Under the pieces are notes generated by a model that was given only the letters and a program-made list of their open reading frames with translations, was not told the origin of the DNA and made no database searches. A DNA stretch of 64,000 bases from Sphaerospermopsis torques-reginae ITEP-024 (GTDB lineage Bacteria > Cyanobacteriota > Cyanobacteriia > Cyanobacteriales > Nostocaceae), in the NCBI RefSeq assembly GCF_019598945.1, contig NZ_CP080598.1, positions 1,116,001 to 1,180,000 on the forward strand. Direction: 5' to 3'. This document shows positions 51,963 through 62,530 of this stretch, piece after piece (the stretch's first letter is position 1; every line of letters starts with the position of its first letter). The translations under genes were made by a program, and so were the position numbers.

Positions 51963-53984
51963 CTATCTAGATTTTATATCAGCGATCGCTCCTCTAGCCA
52001 TAGATGCGATCGCCTTATCTGTCGCTTTCGGTAACTGGTAATATTTACCTCCCGCAGTTTTCGCTAACTCTTTGGCAAAACCTGTAGAAACAAACTTACT
52101 TTCCGTATCAATTACCAACAATTGCATCCCTGCGGCTCTAATTCTCGCTGCAATATCTAGCAATTCCGCTTTGATATCCGGTTTTTCCCCTGGTTCTTGG
52201 GGTTCACCTAAAGAACGTGATAACGGAATATTACCACGACCATCCGTAATTGCCACAATCACAACCTGACCAATATCTCCGCCCATTTGGGCATTGATTC
52301 CCACTCTCACGGCTTGGGTTAACCCATGTGCTAATGGTGAACCACCACCACAAGGTAATTTTTCTAACCTGTTTTTAGCTAACGCAATAGAACGGGTAGG
52401 AGGTAATAACACTTCCGCTTGTTCACCCCGGAAAGGAATCAAAGCAATTTGATCTCGGTTTTGATAGGATTCGGTTAAAAGTTGCATGACCGCACCTTTA
52501 GCCGATTGCATCCGGTTTAAAGCCATTGAACCAGAAGCATCAACCACAAATACAACTAAAGCGCCCGCTTTCCTAACTAACCGCTTTGTCCGCATATCAC
52601 CCTGTTCAACAATTACCTTTTTATTCGGCTGTCTGGCGCGACGTGCTTTTTGATACGGTGCTGCGGCTCGCAATGTGGCATCTACGGCAATACGTTTTAC
52701 CTTACCTTTGGGTAACATTGGCTTGATATAACGTCCCCGGTCTTCTGAGAAGATTAAACTACGACTTCCAGATTTACCTTGACGTTGGGACATCTGAGCA
52801 AAATATAATACATCAGAATCCAAAATTACGCCTTCAGGATCAAATACAAATTCTTCGGGAATATCTGGGGGTTCTTGTTGTTCCTGTTCTTCCTGTTGTT
52901 CTTCTTTGTCTTCCTGTTCTTCCTCTTCCTGTTGTTCTTCTGAGTCGTCTTGACTTTGTGGTGGTGGGGGTGGTGGAGGTGGTTGATCAGGGGGTGGGGT
53001 TTGCACTATGGTGGTTCTGGGAACGATCACCAACTCTACCGCACGTCGCAAGTCTTCAGCATTAACGGTATTACGTCCTTCTAAAGCTGCTGCTGCTTTG
53101 GCAACTCTGACTGCAAACAATTCGGCGCGATGTCCTTCTACTCCAGCACGGATACATTCGTTAACAAGGTATGTGATTTGTTCTAAAGAAATGGTGACTT
53201 CTTTTAACCATTCCCTTGCTAAAAGTATTTGGGTTTTGAGTGCGTCTATATCTTCGCTGTATTGGTTTAAAAATTCTTGGGGATAACGGGAATATGCGAT
53301 CGCCTGTTCTACCGCTTCCACTCGTTGATCTAAACCCAGAACACCATCAGCAGAAAGGGCGATCGCAATTCTATCAAGTAAATGCTCTCTTAACGCACCT
53401 TCCTCCGGGTTGTAAGTTGCAATAAACAACGGTTTACAAGAATGTTGAAAACTGATCCCTTCCCGTTCTATCTGGTTACGTCCCTCAGATAATACCGCTA
53501 ACAGTTGATTACTAATTTGATCATCTAATAAATTGATTTCATCCACATATAACACACCTCTGTTACAGGTGGCCAGTAACCCCGGTTGAAAAACTGTATC
53601 ACCTTGTTTTACCGACTGTTCCACATCCACAGAACCTAATAGTCTATCTTCGGTGACACCCAAGGGTATTTGAACAAAGGGAACGGGTTTTACTTCTGTT
53701 TCTATTTCCTGTTTTTGTTCCGTTAACAGTTTATCATCCCATTCTTCCGGGTGGTTCGGGTCACAGTTGCTAATGGAATCTTTCACAACTTCTATAGGTG
53801 GTAACAAGGCGTGAATGGCACGCGCCATTACAGATTTAGCCGTACCTCGACGACCAGCAATTACCACACCCCCCAAACCGGGATCTACTGCTGTTAACAG
53901 TAATGCTAATTTAATCGCTTCTTGACCGACTACAGCAGTCAATGGAAAAGCTGTTGTTGTTGGGGTTATCGTAGGCGCTGGCAT
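51963..53984 (-). CDS. chlD: Magnesium chelatase subunit ChlD
   Basis: 673 residues from ATG 53984 ([20 protein letters not shown]), the conserved start; a longer frame adds 21 unrelated residues. The N-terminal AAA+ domain (about 15-320) has [20 protein letters not shown] and [21 protein letters not shown] Pro-rich and then very acidic linker ([14 protein letters not shown] and Glu/Gln runs, about 335-385) follows, and the C-terminal von Willebrand A domain (about 475-673) carries the MIDAS motif [18 protein letters not shown]. ChlD works with ChlI and ChlH to insert Mg2+ into protoporphyrin IX for chlorophyll. Complete and typical for cyanobacteria; its partners are elsewhere. Confidence 0.97.
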   Translation of the reverse strand: MPAPTITPTTTAFPLTAVVGQEAIKLALLLTAVDPGLGGVVIAGRRGTAKSVMARAIHALLPPIEVVKDSISNCDPNHPEEWDDKLLTEQKQEIETEVKPVPFVQIPLGVTEDRLLGSVDVEQSVKQGDTVFQPGLLATCNRGVLYVDEINLLDDQISNQLLAVLSEGRNQIEREGISFQHSCKPLFIATYNPEEGALREHLLDRIAIALSADGVLGLDQRVEAVEQAIAYSRYPQEFLNQYSEDIDALKTQILLAREWLKEVTISLEQITYLVNECIRAGVEGHRAELFAVRVAKAAAALEGRNTVNAEDLRRAVELVIVPRTTIVQTPPPDQPPPPPPPPQSQDDSEEQQEEEEQEDKEEQQEEQEQQEPPDIPEEFVFDPEGVILDSDVLYFAQMSQRQGKSGSRSLIFSEDRGRYIKPMLPKGKVKRIAVDATLRAAAPYQKARRARQPNKKVIVEQGDMRTKRLVRKAGALVVFVVDASGSMALNRMQSAKGAVMQLLTESYQNRDQIALIPFRGEQAEVLLPPTRSIALAKNRLEKLPCGGGSPLAHGLTQAVRVGINAQMGGDIGQVVIVAITDGRGNIPLSRSLGEPQEPGEKPDIKAELLDIAARIRAAGMQLLVIDTESKFVSTGFAKELAKTAGGKYYQLPKATDKAIASMARGAIADIKSR

Positions 53985-54272
53985 TTTGTTTTTATTGGTT
54001 ATTATATTTTTTAGGATAGCATTTTTATGTCTCACGCAAAGTCGCAAAGTCGCAAAGGGAAGAAGGTAAGAGTTTTTTTGTTTTTAATAATGAACCGCAG
54101 AGGTCGCAGAGAGAATATTTTTTTATTATAATGTTTTGTATGAATCTATCCCACTAATAATATTTTGTTGATCCCAATGTGAATGGTGGCAAGGTCTATG
54201 AATTAAACTACCCACAAATATCCCCTAAATTAGATAAAATCAATAAACTGACGTAAACCCCGACTAACCAAA

Positions 54273-56846
54273 ATGACAACCATCACAAAAATTAAACTCC
54301 CCGAACTCTTAGCACCTGCGGGTAACTGGGAATGTGCAAAAGCAGCAGTTGAAAATGGTGCAGATGCAATTTATTTTGGTTTAGAGAAATTTAATGCCAG
54401 AATGAGAGCAGATAATTTTACCATTGCAGATTTACCGGAATTAATGGAATTTCTACACCTACGGGGAGTCAAAGGTTATATTACCTTAAACACCCTAATT
54501 TTCCCCTCAGAACTGACGGAAGCGGAGCAATACCTCAAAAACATCATTTCTGCCGGTGTTGATGCTCTCATCGTCCAAGATGTGGGTATTTGTCGTCTCA
54601 TTCGTCATCTTTCCCCAGACTTTCCCATTCACGCATCAACCCAAATGACTATTACCAGTGCTGCGGGGGTAGAATTTGCTAAATCTTTGGGATGTCAATT
54701 AGTAGTTTTAGCGCGAGAATGTTCAATTAAAGAAATCAATAAAATTCAACAACAAATATCGGAAAAAAATATTATTTTACCCTTAGAAATATTCGTTCAT
54801 GGTGCTTTGTGTGTTGCATATTCTGGACAATGTTTAACCAGCGAAGCATTAGGAGGACGTTCCGCAAATAGAGGTGAATGCGCTCAAGCTTGTAGAATGC
54901 CATATCATTTAATTGCAGATGGAAAATTTGTAGATTTAGGTAATAGAAAATATTTACTCAGTCCTCAAGATTTGTCAGGTTTAAAAGTATTACCAGAATT
55001 AGTAAAATCTGGGGTGACATCTTTAAAAATAGAAGGAAGATTAAAAACACCAGAATATGTTGCTAATGTGACTCAAGTTTATAGAAAAGCATTAGATAGA
55101 ATAGCGGAAAGACCTAACCCCCTAACCTTCTTCCCTTCAAGGGAAGGGGGAACAGGAGGTCAAGACCAATATAATTTAGAAATGGCATTTTCTCGCGGAC
55201 TTTATACGGGATGGTTTGAGGGAATAAATAATCAAGAATTAGTTCACGCAAACTTCGGTAAAAAACGCGGTGTTTATTTGGGAGAAGTTACCCGCATTAA
55301 AAATGAACAAATAACCATAAAAATTGCCGCACCTGTGAAACCTGGTGACGGGGTAGTGTTTGATAATGGACACCCAGAAGCAAAAGAAGAAGGGGGAAGA
55401 ATATATGAAGTTATATCCAAAGGTAAAGAAGTAATTTTAACTTTTGGGAGAAATAACTTAAACCCTTATAAAATCAAGATAGGTGATAAAGTTTGGAAAA
55501 CCAGTGACCCAGAATTAGATAAAAAAATTCGTCAAAGTTATGAAGGTGAATATCCCCAATTTACTAGACCTATTAATATAGATGTCTATGGGGAAGTGGG
55601 AGATAAGTTAATAGCTATTTCTCAAGATGAAATGGGTAATATTGTCAAAGTTGAATCAGAAATATTATTACAGTCAGCACATACTAAACCCTTAACATCA
55701 GAAAAATTAACAGAACAATTTGGACGTTTAGGAAATACACCTTTTCATTTAGCAAGTTTGCAAAATCAAATCATTGGTAATGCAATGTTACCCGTGAGTG
55801 AGTTAAATAAAATGCGTCGGGAAATAGTAGCAAAATTAGAGGAGTTAAGAAGTAAACCTAAACTTTGGCAATTAAATTATAGTGCAAAATGGCAAGATTT
55901 AATCAATGAAAGTTCAGGTATAATTAAGAGAGTAATTAACCACGAAGGACACAAAGGACAAGAAGGTAAGAAGGTTGAAGAGAGTCCTTATGTTTCTTTG
56001 ATAATTTTAGTGAGAAATATTCAACAACTCAAAGCAGCATTAACCGCAGATATTAAAACAATATACTGTGAATTTGAAGACCCGCGCAATTATAAAGAAG
56101 CGGTAAAAATATCCAGGGAATCTCCAAAAGCAACAAGTATTTTTGTAGCACCTCCCCGCATTACTAAACCGGGAGAAAGTTGGATTTTAAAACAGGTGAA
56201 AGACTCCCAAGCTGATGGTTATTTGATTAGAAATTACGACCATTTAGAATATTTTGCAGGTGAAAGATGTATTGGGGATTTTTCTTTAAATGTTGCTAAC
56301 CCTCTCACCGCAGATTATTTTATTAAGCGGTTTGGTTTAGAAAGGTTAACTGCATCCTACGACTTAAATATTAACCAAATTGTAGATTTAATTACCAGTT
56401 ATGCACCGCAATTTTTGGAGGTGACAATACATCAACATATTCCTATGTTTCACATGGAACATTGCGTTTTTTGTGCTTTTCTTTCTGAAGGAACAGACTA
56501 CACTAACTGCGGTAGACCATGCGAAAAACAGGAAGTTAAAATTAGAGACAGGGTAGGTAGTGAACACATCCTTAAAGCAGACGCAGGATGTAGAAATACA
56601 GTATACAATGGTGCTGCTCAAACTGGGGCAGAATATGTACAAAAATTAATAGGTTTGGGTTTGCAACATTTGAGAATTGAATTTCTCAACGAAACACCAA
56701 CACAAGTACAGGAAACCATACATTATTATCAACAACTTATCCAAGGAGAAATCACAGGTTCAGAACTGTGGAAAACATTAAAGTTACAAAATCAACTTTT
56801 ACAAAATCAATTAGGTGTGACTCGTGGTGCTTTAGGTTTGATGTAA
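54273..56846 (+). CDS. U32-family peptidase-like protein (long form)
   Basis: 857 residues. The N-terminal U32 domain reads LPELLAPAGNWECAKAAVEN, GADAIYFGLEKFNARMRADN and the cysteine-rich signature EIFVHGALCVAYSGQCLTSE followed by RGECAQACRMPYHL, expected to bind iron. The C-terminal part (about 400-857) is the DUF3656-type and second U32-like region, with MFHMEHCVFCAFLSEG and CGRPCE cysteines. Members are linked to hydroxylation of 23S rRNA (RlhA) rather than proteolysis. At residues about 278-293 a repeat-derived stretch (PLTFFPSREGGTGG), coming from a palindromic CCCTTCAAGGG sequence, is inserted in frame. Confidence 0.92.
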   Translation: MTTITKIKLPELLAPAGNWECAKAAVENGADAIYFGLEKFNARMRADNFTIADLPELMEFLHLRGVKGYITLNTLIFPSELTEAEQYLKNIISAGVDALIVQDVGICRLIRHLSPDFPIHASTQMTITSAAGVEFAKSLGCQLVVLARECSIKEINKIQQQISEKNIILPLEIFVHGALCVAYSGQCLTSEALGGRSANRGECAQACRMPYHLIADGKFVDLGNRKYLLSPQDLSGLKVLPELVKSGVTSLKIEGRLKTPEYVANVTQVYRKALDRIAERPNPLTFFPSREGGTGGQDQYNLEMAFSRGLYTGWFEGINNQELVHANFGKKRGVYLGEVTRIKNEQITIKIAAPVKPGDGVVFDNGHPEAKEEGGRIYEVISKGKEVILTFGRNNLNPYKIKIGDKVWKTSDPELDKKIRQSYEGEYPQFTRPINIDVYGEVGDKLIAISQDEMGNIVKVESEILLQSAHTKPLTSEKLTEQFGRLGNTPFHLASLQNQIIGNAMLPVSELNKMRREIVAKLEELRSKPKLWQLNYSAKWQDLINESSGIIKRVINHEGHKGQEGKKVEESPYVSLIILVRNIQQLKAALTADIKTIYCEFEDPRNYKEAVKISRESPKATSIFVAPPRITKPGESWILKQVKDSQADGYLIRNYDHLEYFAGERCIGDFSLNVANPLTADYFIKRFGLERLTASYDLNINQIVDLITSYAPQFLEVTIHQHIPMFHMEHCVFCAFLSEGTDYTNCGRPCEKQEVKIRDRVGSEHILKADAGCRNTVYNGAAQTGAEYVQKLIGLGLQHLRIEFLNETPTQVQETIHYYQQLIQGEITGSELWKTLKLQNQLLQNQLGVTRGALGLM

Positions 56847-57282
56847 AGCTGTTATACAGCTAAATTTTATCATCCTCACATTGTTACAGCAGTTTTCATG
56901 TCTTTAGACCACAGTAAGGACGAAGCATTCGGATGATAGTCTTAGGTAAAAACCGATAATTAATTGTCCGAATGCTTCGCCCCTACATTGTTGACGCGAA
57001 ACCTAAATCAAAATGTGGTTTATTTACCTGAAAATAGCTGTAAGTCTTGTGGTGCGGGCATCTTGCCCGCTAAACTAACCCCCAAAGGATTCAGGAGTAA
57101 AACCTTATTGTAGTGAGAGTTTTATTATCAATATATGTCCTAACTACTTGTCTACAGCTATACATATTGTTTACATATTTTATGCAGTATGACGCACCTG
57201 AAAATACTTGTATTTCTGTCAAATCTACCCAAGTTGCGATAAGTAGTATTACAATACTGATAAACCTTATTTACTACTTACC
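56847..57282. repeat. Gene-free region with GAAGCATTCGGA inverted repeat
   Basis: 56914-56986 is a mini-element with GTAAGGACGAAGCATTCGGA and TCCGAATGCTTCGCCCCTAC ends. A short hairpin GCGGGCATCTTGCCCGC is at 57055-57071. A 60-codon open frame at 57113-57295 overlaps the next start and has no ribosome site, so it is not called. The promoter of the dynamin-like gene must be in the last about 150 bp. Confidence 0.7.
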
Positions 57283-59667
57283 ATGTCAAATTTAGCGCCC
57301 CAGTGTCAGCAACTGCAAACACAAGTTGAGACGATTCTGCAACTAATACATCAAGAACCTGCTTTGCGTTCTCAAGATATTACATCTGTGCAGATATCTT
57401 TAGATAAAGCTATTTCTCCCCGGTTTGAAATTGTGTTTGCAGGTGCTTTTAGTGCTGGAAAATCAATGTTAATTAATGCACTTTTGGAAAGAGAATTATT
57501 ATATAGTGCAGAAGGACACGCAACAGGGACAGAATGTAAAATTGAGTATGCACCAGCAAATGAAGAAAGGGTAGTTTTAACATTTTTAAGTGAAGCAGAA
57601 ATCAGAGAACAAGCGATTTTTTTATGTCAACAATTGGGATTCAATACTGTTGAAAATATCAACAAACAAGATGTAATTGATTTATTGCATCAAGGATGTG
57701 ATGTGATTATTCAACAAGAAGGAGGAGAAAGTAAATCAGAACGTGCAAAACTTGCTAAAGCCTTAACTTTATTATTAGATGGATATGTAGCAAATCGGGA
57801 GAGAATTAATACTTTGAATAATGCTACTTATTCAATGGAACAATTTAACTTTTGTAACCTCAAAGAAGCTGCGGGATATGCAAGACGAGGTAGTAATAGC
57901 GCGGTTTTAAAACGGATTGAATATTATTGTCATCATCCCCTTTTAGAAGATGGTAATATTATTATTGACACACCAGGAATTGATGCACCAGTAGCGAAAG
58001 ATGCACAATTAACTTATGCAAAAATTCAACATCCAGATACATCCGCGGTAGTTTGTGTTCTCAAACCTGCATCCGCAGGAGATATGACAAAAGAAGAAAC
58101 AGAACTTTTGGAAACTATGCGGAGAAATGCAGGTATTAGAGACAGGGTTTTTTATATTTTCAACCGCATTGATGAAACTTGGTACAATAACCAACTGCGA
58201 CAAAGATTAGAAGATTTAATTAATGGACAATTTCGGGAAAGTCAAAGAGTTTATAAAACCAGTGGTTTGTTAGGTTTTTATGGAAGTCTTTTAAAACAAA
58301 CCAGTCAGTTAGATAGATTTGGGTTAGATTCGATTTTTGCAGAAAGTGTCAAAGGTTTAGACGGGAAAGAAGAAACACCACAATTTGTTTATGCTTTCAA
58401 TAATTATTGTGTGATTGCTGGTAAACTTTCTCCTAGTCAATTTCGCATTTATCTTAACGGTTTTGAAACTCCTAATCAAAACTATGTGAGAATTTTAAAT
58501 GAACAGGGAACACCGTTAATTAAACAACTGATTCAAGATAGTGGAATTGAGGAATTTAGAAATGCAATTACCCGGTATCTGACAGAAGAAAAACGTCCTC
58601 AGTTATTTAAAAACCTTGCGGATGATTTAGGAGATATTTGTATTAAACTCAAGAAACACTATCAAAATATCCAACGAGATTTAGATAGTCAACCGCGAGA
58701 AATTGAAAGCATGAAAGAATATGAGTTGCAAAAATTAAATCAGCAACTCCAGCAAGTTGGTAGAGATTTCAATCAACATATTAATGAAGAAGTCAACAAA
58801 ATCATCAATAATCATTGTGAGGAATTTGAAAATGATTTTCGGCAATTACAATCAAAAATGATTCGTCGTTTAGATGAATTATTAGATACCTTTTCCGTCG
58901 CTGATGCTTATCGTCGTGCAACTTTGAGTCATCCCCGCAATGCAACCGCACCTTTATTAGCGATTTTGGTGGAAGCTTTTTATTATTTATCAAATCAGTT
59001 GGAGGATATTTTAACTGAGTCTTGTGAACAGGTGATTGCTAATTTATTCCAACTGTTAATGGATAAGATTAGAAAATCAGAATATTACCGTCAATTGTAT
59101 CGTTTGTTGGGTAATGATGGGGGAATTGAATTACAAGTTAAAGAGGTAGAAAAGTTAATTACTCAAGCTTTGGTAACTGCTGCAAGGGTAGAATGTGATA
59201 GATTTGTACGCGAAAGTTCCAGATTTTATAATGAAGGGACATTTTCGATTTATCAATTTAGACAAGTATTAGAACAAACTTCACAAGGTTATGATGCAGA
59301 AAGTGTGATAGAAGCTGAACCTGCAATTAGACAATTGTTGAAGTTAGATTTTGAACCGAAAGTTTCTTACACTATTCGTCAATCTTTCCGTCAAACTATC
59401 AACCAAACTATTAAGACTCAGTTGTTACCAATGGGGGAAAAACAAGCAGATGAGATTTTACAACTTTATCCCCAAGCGCGTGGTTATTTGGAGAAGACTT
59501 TGCAACAGGAAGCTGAGGAAAAGATTGCTAATAATCAACGTTTGTTGAATCAGGTTGAGGATAAAATTCAGGAGTATAATTCTGCGGTTTTGGGGATTAA
59601 TAATTGTCTACAATCTATGCAGTTATATGAACATCTTTTACCTGTGATTGGTGGGGAAGAGGTGTAG
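57283..59667 (+). CDS. Dynamin-like GTPase
   Basis: 794 residues. The GTPase domain has G1 GAFSAGKS (54-61), a G2-like Thr in HATGTECKIEY, G3 DTPGIDAP (about 230-237) and G4 NRID (about 288-291). The remaining about 500 residues are mostly helical with long coiled-coil stretches (about 455-545 and 730-790), as in bacterial dynamin-like proteins, which remodel membranes and, in some systems, protect against phage. Compared with the cyanobacterial BDLP of Nostoc it is about 100 residues longer. No clear paddle hydrophobic segment can be picked by eye. It is not paired with a second dynamin gene. Confidence 0.85.
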   Translation: MSNLAPQCQQLQTQVETILQLIHQEPALRSQDITSVQISLDKAISPRFEIVFAGAFSAGKSMLINALLERELLYSAEGHATGTECKIEYAPANEERVVLTFLSEAEIREQAIFLCQQLGFNTVENINKQDVIDLLHQGCDVIIQQEGGESKSERAKLAKALTLLLDGYVANRERINTLNNATYSMEQFNFCNLKEAAGYARRGSNSAVLKRIEYYCHHPLLEDGNIIIDTPGIDAPVAKDAQLTYAKIQHPDTSAVVCVLKPASAGDMTKEETELLETMRRNAGIRDRVFYIFNRIDETWYNNQLRQRLEDLINGQFRESQRVYKTSGLLGFYGSLLKQTSQLDRFGLDSIFAESVKGLDGKEETPQFVYAFNNYCVIAGKLSPSQFRIYLNGFETPNQNYVRILNEQGTPLIKQLIQDSGIEEFRNAITRYLTEEKRPQLFKNLADDLGDICIKLKKHYQNIQRDLDSQPREIESMKEYELQKLNQQLQQVGRDFNQHINEEVNKIINNHCEEFENDFRQLQSKMIRRLDELLDTFSVADAYRRATLSHPRNATAPLLAILVEAFYYLSNQLEDILTESCEQVIANLFQLLMDKIRKSEYYRQLYRLLGNDGGIELQVKEVEKLITQALVTAARVECDRFVRESSRFYNEGTFSIYQFRQVLEQTSQGYDAESVIEAEPAIRQLLKLDFEPKVSYTIRQSFRQTINQTIKTQLLPMGEKQADEILQLYPQARGYLEKTLQQEAEEKIANNQRLLNQVEDKIQEYNSAVLGINNCLQSMQLYEHLLPVIGGEEV

Positions 59668-59768
59668 TTGTAGTATAATATTGGGGTGAATGCAGGTTTT
59701 TTCTGTGTTCACCACAATTTATATTTTTTTCACGCAGAGACGCAGAGACGCAGAGAGGATGAAAAGAG
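59668..59768. repeat. Short repeats before the KGK gene
   Basis: GGTGAATGCAG...TTTTTTCTGTGTTCACC forms a small hairpin (59683-59712) which recurs at 60287-60317; three CGCAGAGA units follow at 59733-59757. Confidence 0.75.
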
Positions 59769-60146
59769 ATGGAAGATAATTTTCAATTGTTTGATTGTGA
59801 AGATGGTGATATTGTGATTGATTTTGATGGACATATATTAAAAGTCAGTCAATTGGATCAAGCAATATCAAAAGTGATTTTAGATAATGATGGATTAAAG
59901 CAATTAAATGAGAAGTTAGATAAGATAAATAGTCGTACTTTACCATCTACGAAAAATAAAAAAGATTGGATAGAGCAAGGTGTTGATTGTAAAGTTTTAA
60001 AACCTGGGAAAAATTGGGAGTCTGGAAAGTTTAGAGTCAAATTTACCCTAGAATTTTGTCCTGATGAACCAGAAATTAAAGAAACCAAAGAACCAGAATC
60101 ACCACTTGATGGTATACTTCGTCAAATAAATGATCTATCATCATAA
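59769..60146 (+). CDS. KGK-domain protein
   Basis: 125 residues. The C-terminal half carries the cyanobacterial KGK domain: WIEQGVDCKVLKPGKNWESG then KFRVKFTLEFCPDEPEIKET, a short cytoplasmic domain of unknown function named for a conserved Lys-Gly-Lys-type motif (here SGK replaces GK's usual context). The N-terminal half begins MEDNFQLFDCEDGDIVI, common in this family. The tail is acidic and ends in SPLDGILRQINDLSS. Ribosome site GAGAGG lies about 10 bp before ATG 59769. No operon partner is evident. Confidence 0.8.
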   Translation: MEDNFQLFDCEDGDIVIDFDGHILKVSQLDQAISKVILDNDGLKQLNEKLDKINSRTLPSTKNKKDWIEQGVDCKVLKPGKNWESGKFRVKFTLEFCPDEPEIKETKEPESPLDGILRQINDLSS

Positions 60147-60435
60147 ATAAATTAGTCCACTTCGGTGGACTTTGTTTGTGTAGACGCGATTTCTAATCGC
60201 TGGGTTGAGATTTTGTTTAATTGTCTGAATCAGCAGATCCAGGATTTGAGGATTTTCAGGATGTTATAAAAAGAGGTATAATTGTTTGTGGTGAATGTGG
60301 GTTTTTCTGTGTTCACCATAGATATTTTTTGTCTGAATCCTGATTCAGACAAAAAAATCAACAAATACCCAAATTTAAACATCCAACCCCATCCTGTAAA
60401 TCCTTTAATCCTGGACATCCTGATTCAGACAAAAA
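60147..60435. repeat. Dispersed repeats between the KGK and Uma2 genes
   Basis: 60222-60268 is a reversed copy (TGTCTGAATCAGCAGATCCA), 60329-60354 is a palindromic short copy (TTGTCTGAATCCTGATTCAG), and 60393-60434 a forward copy (CATCCTGTAAATCCTTTAAT). Between them, 60287-60317 repeats the TTCTGTGTTCACC hairpin. The last copy runs to within 2 bp of the Uma2 start codon. Confidence 0.85.
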
Positions 60436-61011
60436 ATGATTCAACTTAAAAATAAACTCACCCTAGAAGAATTTATCGCACTTCCTGAAAGTGATACTAT
60501 ATATGAATTGGTTAACGGTGAAGCTATACCTAAATATAAAAATGAACAAATGTCACCTAAATTTTTTCACGGTTCAACTACAGGATCACTATTTATATTA
60601 TTATCTAAATGGGCGCAAGAAAAAGGCCGTGTTGTGATTGAATGGAGTGTAAAATTAACTAAAAATCAACAAGATTGGATACCCGTACCAGATTTAACTT
60701 ATGTTTCTTATGATCGTCTTCCTATTGACTGGTTAAAAGATGAACCTTGTCCAGTGATACCAGAATTAGTAATTGAAATTATTTCTCCTGGTCAAACTTT
60801 TGGAGATATGATTGAAAAAGCTACCTATTATTTACAAGCTGGAATTTCTCTAGTTTGGGTAGTAGATACAGTTTCGCAAACTATCACAGTCTTTACCTCA
60901 TCTTCTCTACCTATCACTTATAGAAATCAGCAAATTATTAGTAATGAATTATTATCAGGTTTGCAAATTACACCTTATGATATATTTAAAAATGCAGGTT
61001 TAATTCGTTAA
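60436..61011 (+). CDS. Uma2-family PD-(D/E)XK endonuclease-like protein
   Basis: 191 residues, the normal length. Starts MIQLKNKLTLEEFIALPESD and has YELVNGEAIPKYKNEQMSPK, then VPDLTYVSYDRLP and the core IPELVIEIISPGQTFGDMIE followed by KATYYLQAGISLVWVVD. The Asp and E-I-I-S-P arrangement is the conserved catalytic-like region of this family. Biological role unknown. Only 35 bp separates it from the DUF2252 gene, so the two may be co-transcribed. Its upstream region is built from dispersed repeats. Confidence 0.92.
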   Translation: MIQLKNKLTLEEFIALPESDTIYELVNGEAIPKYKNEQMSPKFFHGSTTGSLFILLSKWAQEKGRVVIEWSVKLTKNQQDWIPVPDLTYVSYDRLPIDWLKDEPCPVIPELVIEIISPGQTFGDMIEKATYYLQAGISLVWVVDTVSQTITVFTSSSLPITYRNQQIISNELLSGLQITPYDIFKNAGLIR

Positions 61012-61045
61012 ATCTTGTAAATTCTCATTCAAACAACATCCATCT

Positions 61046-62230
61046 ATGAACAACATCAAAACCCGCATCGAAACCTTCAACCACGGAAGAGATCCAGAAT
61101 TATTAAAATTAAAATATAAAAAAATCTCTACCGATCCATTTTCTTTCTTTCGGGGAACTTGTCATTTATTCTATGAAGATTTACCTCAAGATTCACCTCT
61201 GAATAATGCACCTCTCACCTGGATATGTGGTGATTTACATTTAGAAAACTTCGGAAGTTATAAAGGTGATAACCGTTTAGTTTATTTTGATATTAATGAT
61301 TTTGATGAATCAGTTCTTGCACCTTGTACCTGGGATTTAGTGAGATTTATCACAAGTATTCTTGTTGGTTCTCATGCAGTGGGAATAAATGACGAAGAAG
61401 CATTACATTTAAGTGAGATTTATTTAAAAACCTACACTGCAAATCTCGCTGATGGAAAAGCTAGAACCGTAGAAAAGGAAACTGCAAAAGGTTTAGTTAA
61501 AGATTTATTAGACAGTTTAGAACACAGACAACGGGCTAAATTTTTAGATAAATACACCAAAGAAAAGAAGGGTAAAAGACGTTTAGTAGTTGATGATAAA
61601 CGAATTTTAAAAGCTACAGATGCAGAACAGAAGAAAGTTAACAAATTAATTAAACAATGGCATCATACCACAGATCAAAATCCAGAATTTTATGAAATTC
61701 TCGATGTCGAAAAACGCATTGCTGGTAATGGTAGTTTAGGTTTAGAACGTTATATAGTTCTAGTAGAAGGTAATGGTTCACCGGATGAGAACTATTTGCT
61801 AGATTTTAAAGAAACTCAACCCAGTTCTTTACAACCTTATCTGACTGTTTCGCAACCAAAATGGGAAACTCCAGGTGCAAGAGTTGTTGCAATTCAAAAT
61901 CGTTTTCAAGGTATTGCACCAGCATTATTAGAAGATATCAATGATGGTGAAACATCTTATGTTTTAAAAGAATTGCAACCAGAAAAAGATACAGTCCATT
62001 TACAAGCGTGGGATGGAAATTTAGGACATTTAGAAAGATTAATTGCAACAATGTCTGAAGTTACAGCTTGGGATCAATTACGCAGTAGTGGTAGACAAGG
62101 TTCAGCTATTGCTGATGAATTAATTGAATTTGCCCAAACTATATCATGGCATAATTCTATTATAGAATATGCCCAAAATTATGCTCAACAAGTAGAAAAA
62201 GATTTTCAGGAATTTAGTCAATCAATATGA
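61046..62230 (+). CDS. DUF2252-family protein
   Basis: 394 residues. Typical DUF2252 features: DPFSFFRGTCHLFYEDL, TWICGDLHLENFGSYKGDN, VYFDINDFDESVLAPCTWDL and later GDGETSY-like NDGETSYVLKELQPEKD. The GDLHLENFG and FDINDFDE blocks resemble the catalytic (HxDxxxxN) and metal-binding (D-N-D) parts of aminoglycoside-phosphotransferase/kinase-like folds, so an ATP-dependent phosphotransferase is plausible but unproven. Its stop codon overlaps the start of the HNH gene by 4 bp (ATGA). Confidence 0.9.
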   Translation: MNNIKTRIETFNHGRDPELLKLKYKKISTDPFSFFRGTCHLFYEDLPQDSPLNNAPLTWICGDLHLENFGSYKGDNRLVYFDINDFDESVLAPCTWDLVRFITSILVGSHAVGINDEEALHLSEIYLKTYTANLADGKARTVEKETAKGLVKDLLDSLEHRQRAKFLDKYTKEKKGKRRLVVDDKRILKATDAEQKKVNKLIKQWHHTTDQNPEFYEILDVEKRIAGNGSLGLERYIVLVEGNGSPDENYLLDFKETQPSSLQPYLTVSQPKWETPGARVVAIQNRFQGIAPALLEDINDGETSYVLKELQPEKDTVHLQAWDGNLGHLERLIATMSEVTAWDQLRSSGRQGSAIADELIEFAQTISWHNSIIEYAQNYAQQVEKDFQEFSQSI

Positions 62231-62472
62231 ACAAAACCCCACGTATTTCCATACCTCCAGAAGTGAGAAAGTATGTTTATCAAAGGGATAAATATCAATG
62301 TCAAAGCTGCGGTAAAACTACCTTAGAAACTAACCTCAGCATTGATCATATCATCCCTTTATCCCGTGGGGGAAAAAACGATATTAGTAACCTGCAAACT
62401 CTTTGTTTAACTTGCAATCAAAGTAAAACAAATAAAATTGATCATCGGTTTCACCGACATTTCGATCTTTAA
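62227..62472 (+). CDS. HNH endonuclease
   Basis: 81 residues. A compact HNH nuclease: YQRDKYQCQSCGKTTLETNL gives the first zinc Cys pair, SIDHIIPLSRGGKNDISNLQ the catalytic Asp-His and Asn, and TLCLTCNQSK the second Cys pair plus final Asn. Small free-standing HNH proteins of this type are frequent in cyanobacteria; biological targets are unknown. It is translationally coupled to the DUF2252 gene through a 4-bp overlap and ends the transcript at a strong hairpin. Confidence 0.93.
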   Translation: MNKTPRISIPPEVRKYVYQRDKYQCQSCGKTTLETNLSIDHIIPLSRGGKNDISNLQTLCLTCNQSKTNKIDHRFHRHFDL

Positions 62473-62478
62473 AAAACC

Positions 62479-62511
62479 AGATACCCGACTTATTCAATAA
62501 GTCGGGTATCT
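62479..62511. terminator. Bidirectional terminator between HNH and amylase genes
   Basis: AGATACCCGACTTA and its exact complement TAAGTCGGGTATCT with a 5-base loop, followed by TTAAAA on the plus strand and preceded by AAAAAACC (a T-run on the minus strand). It lies between convergent genes. Confidence 0.85.
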
Positions 62512-62530
62512 TAAAACATAACATCTCAAT

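Noticed and set aside
57113-57295. 60-codon open frame before the dynamin-like gene
   Set aside because: Overlaps the dynamin start, GTG start without ribosome site, hydrophobic low-information sequence.
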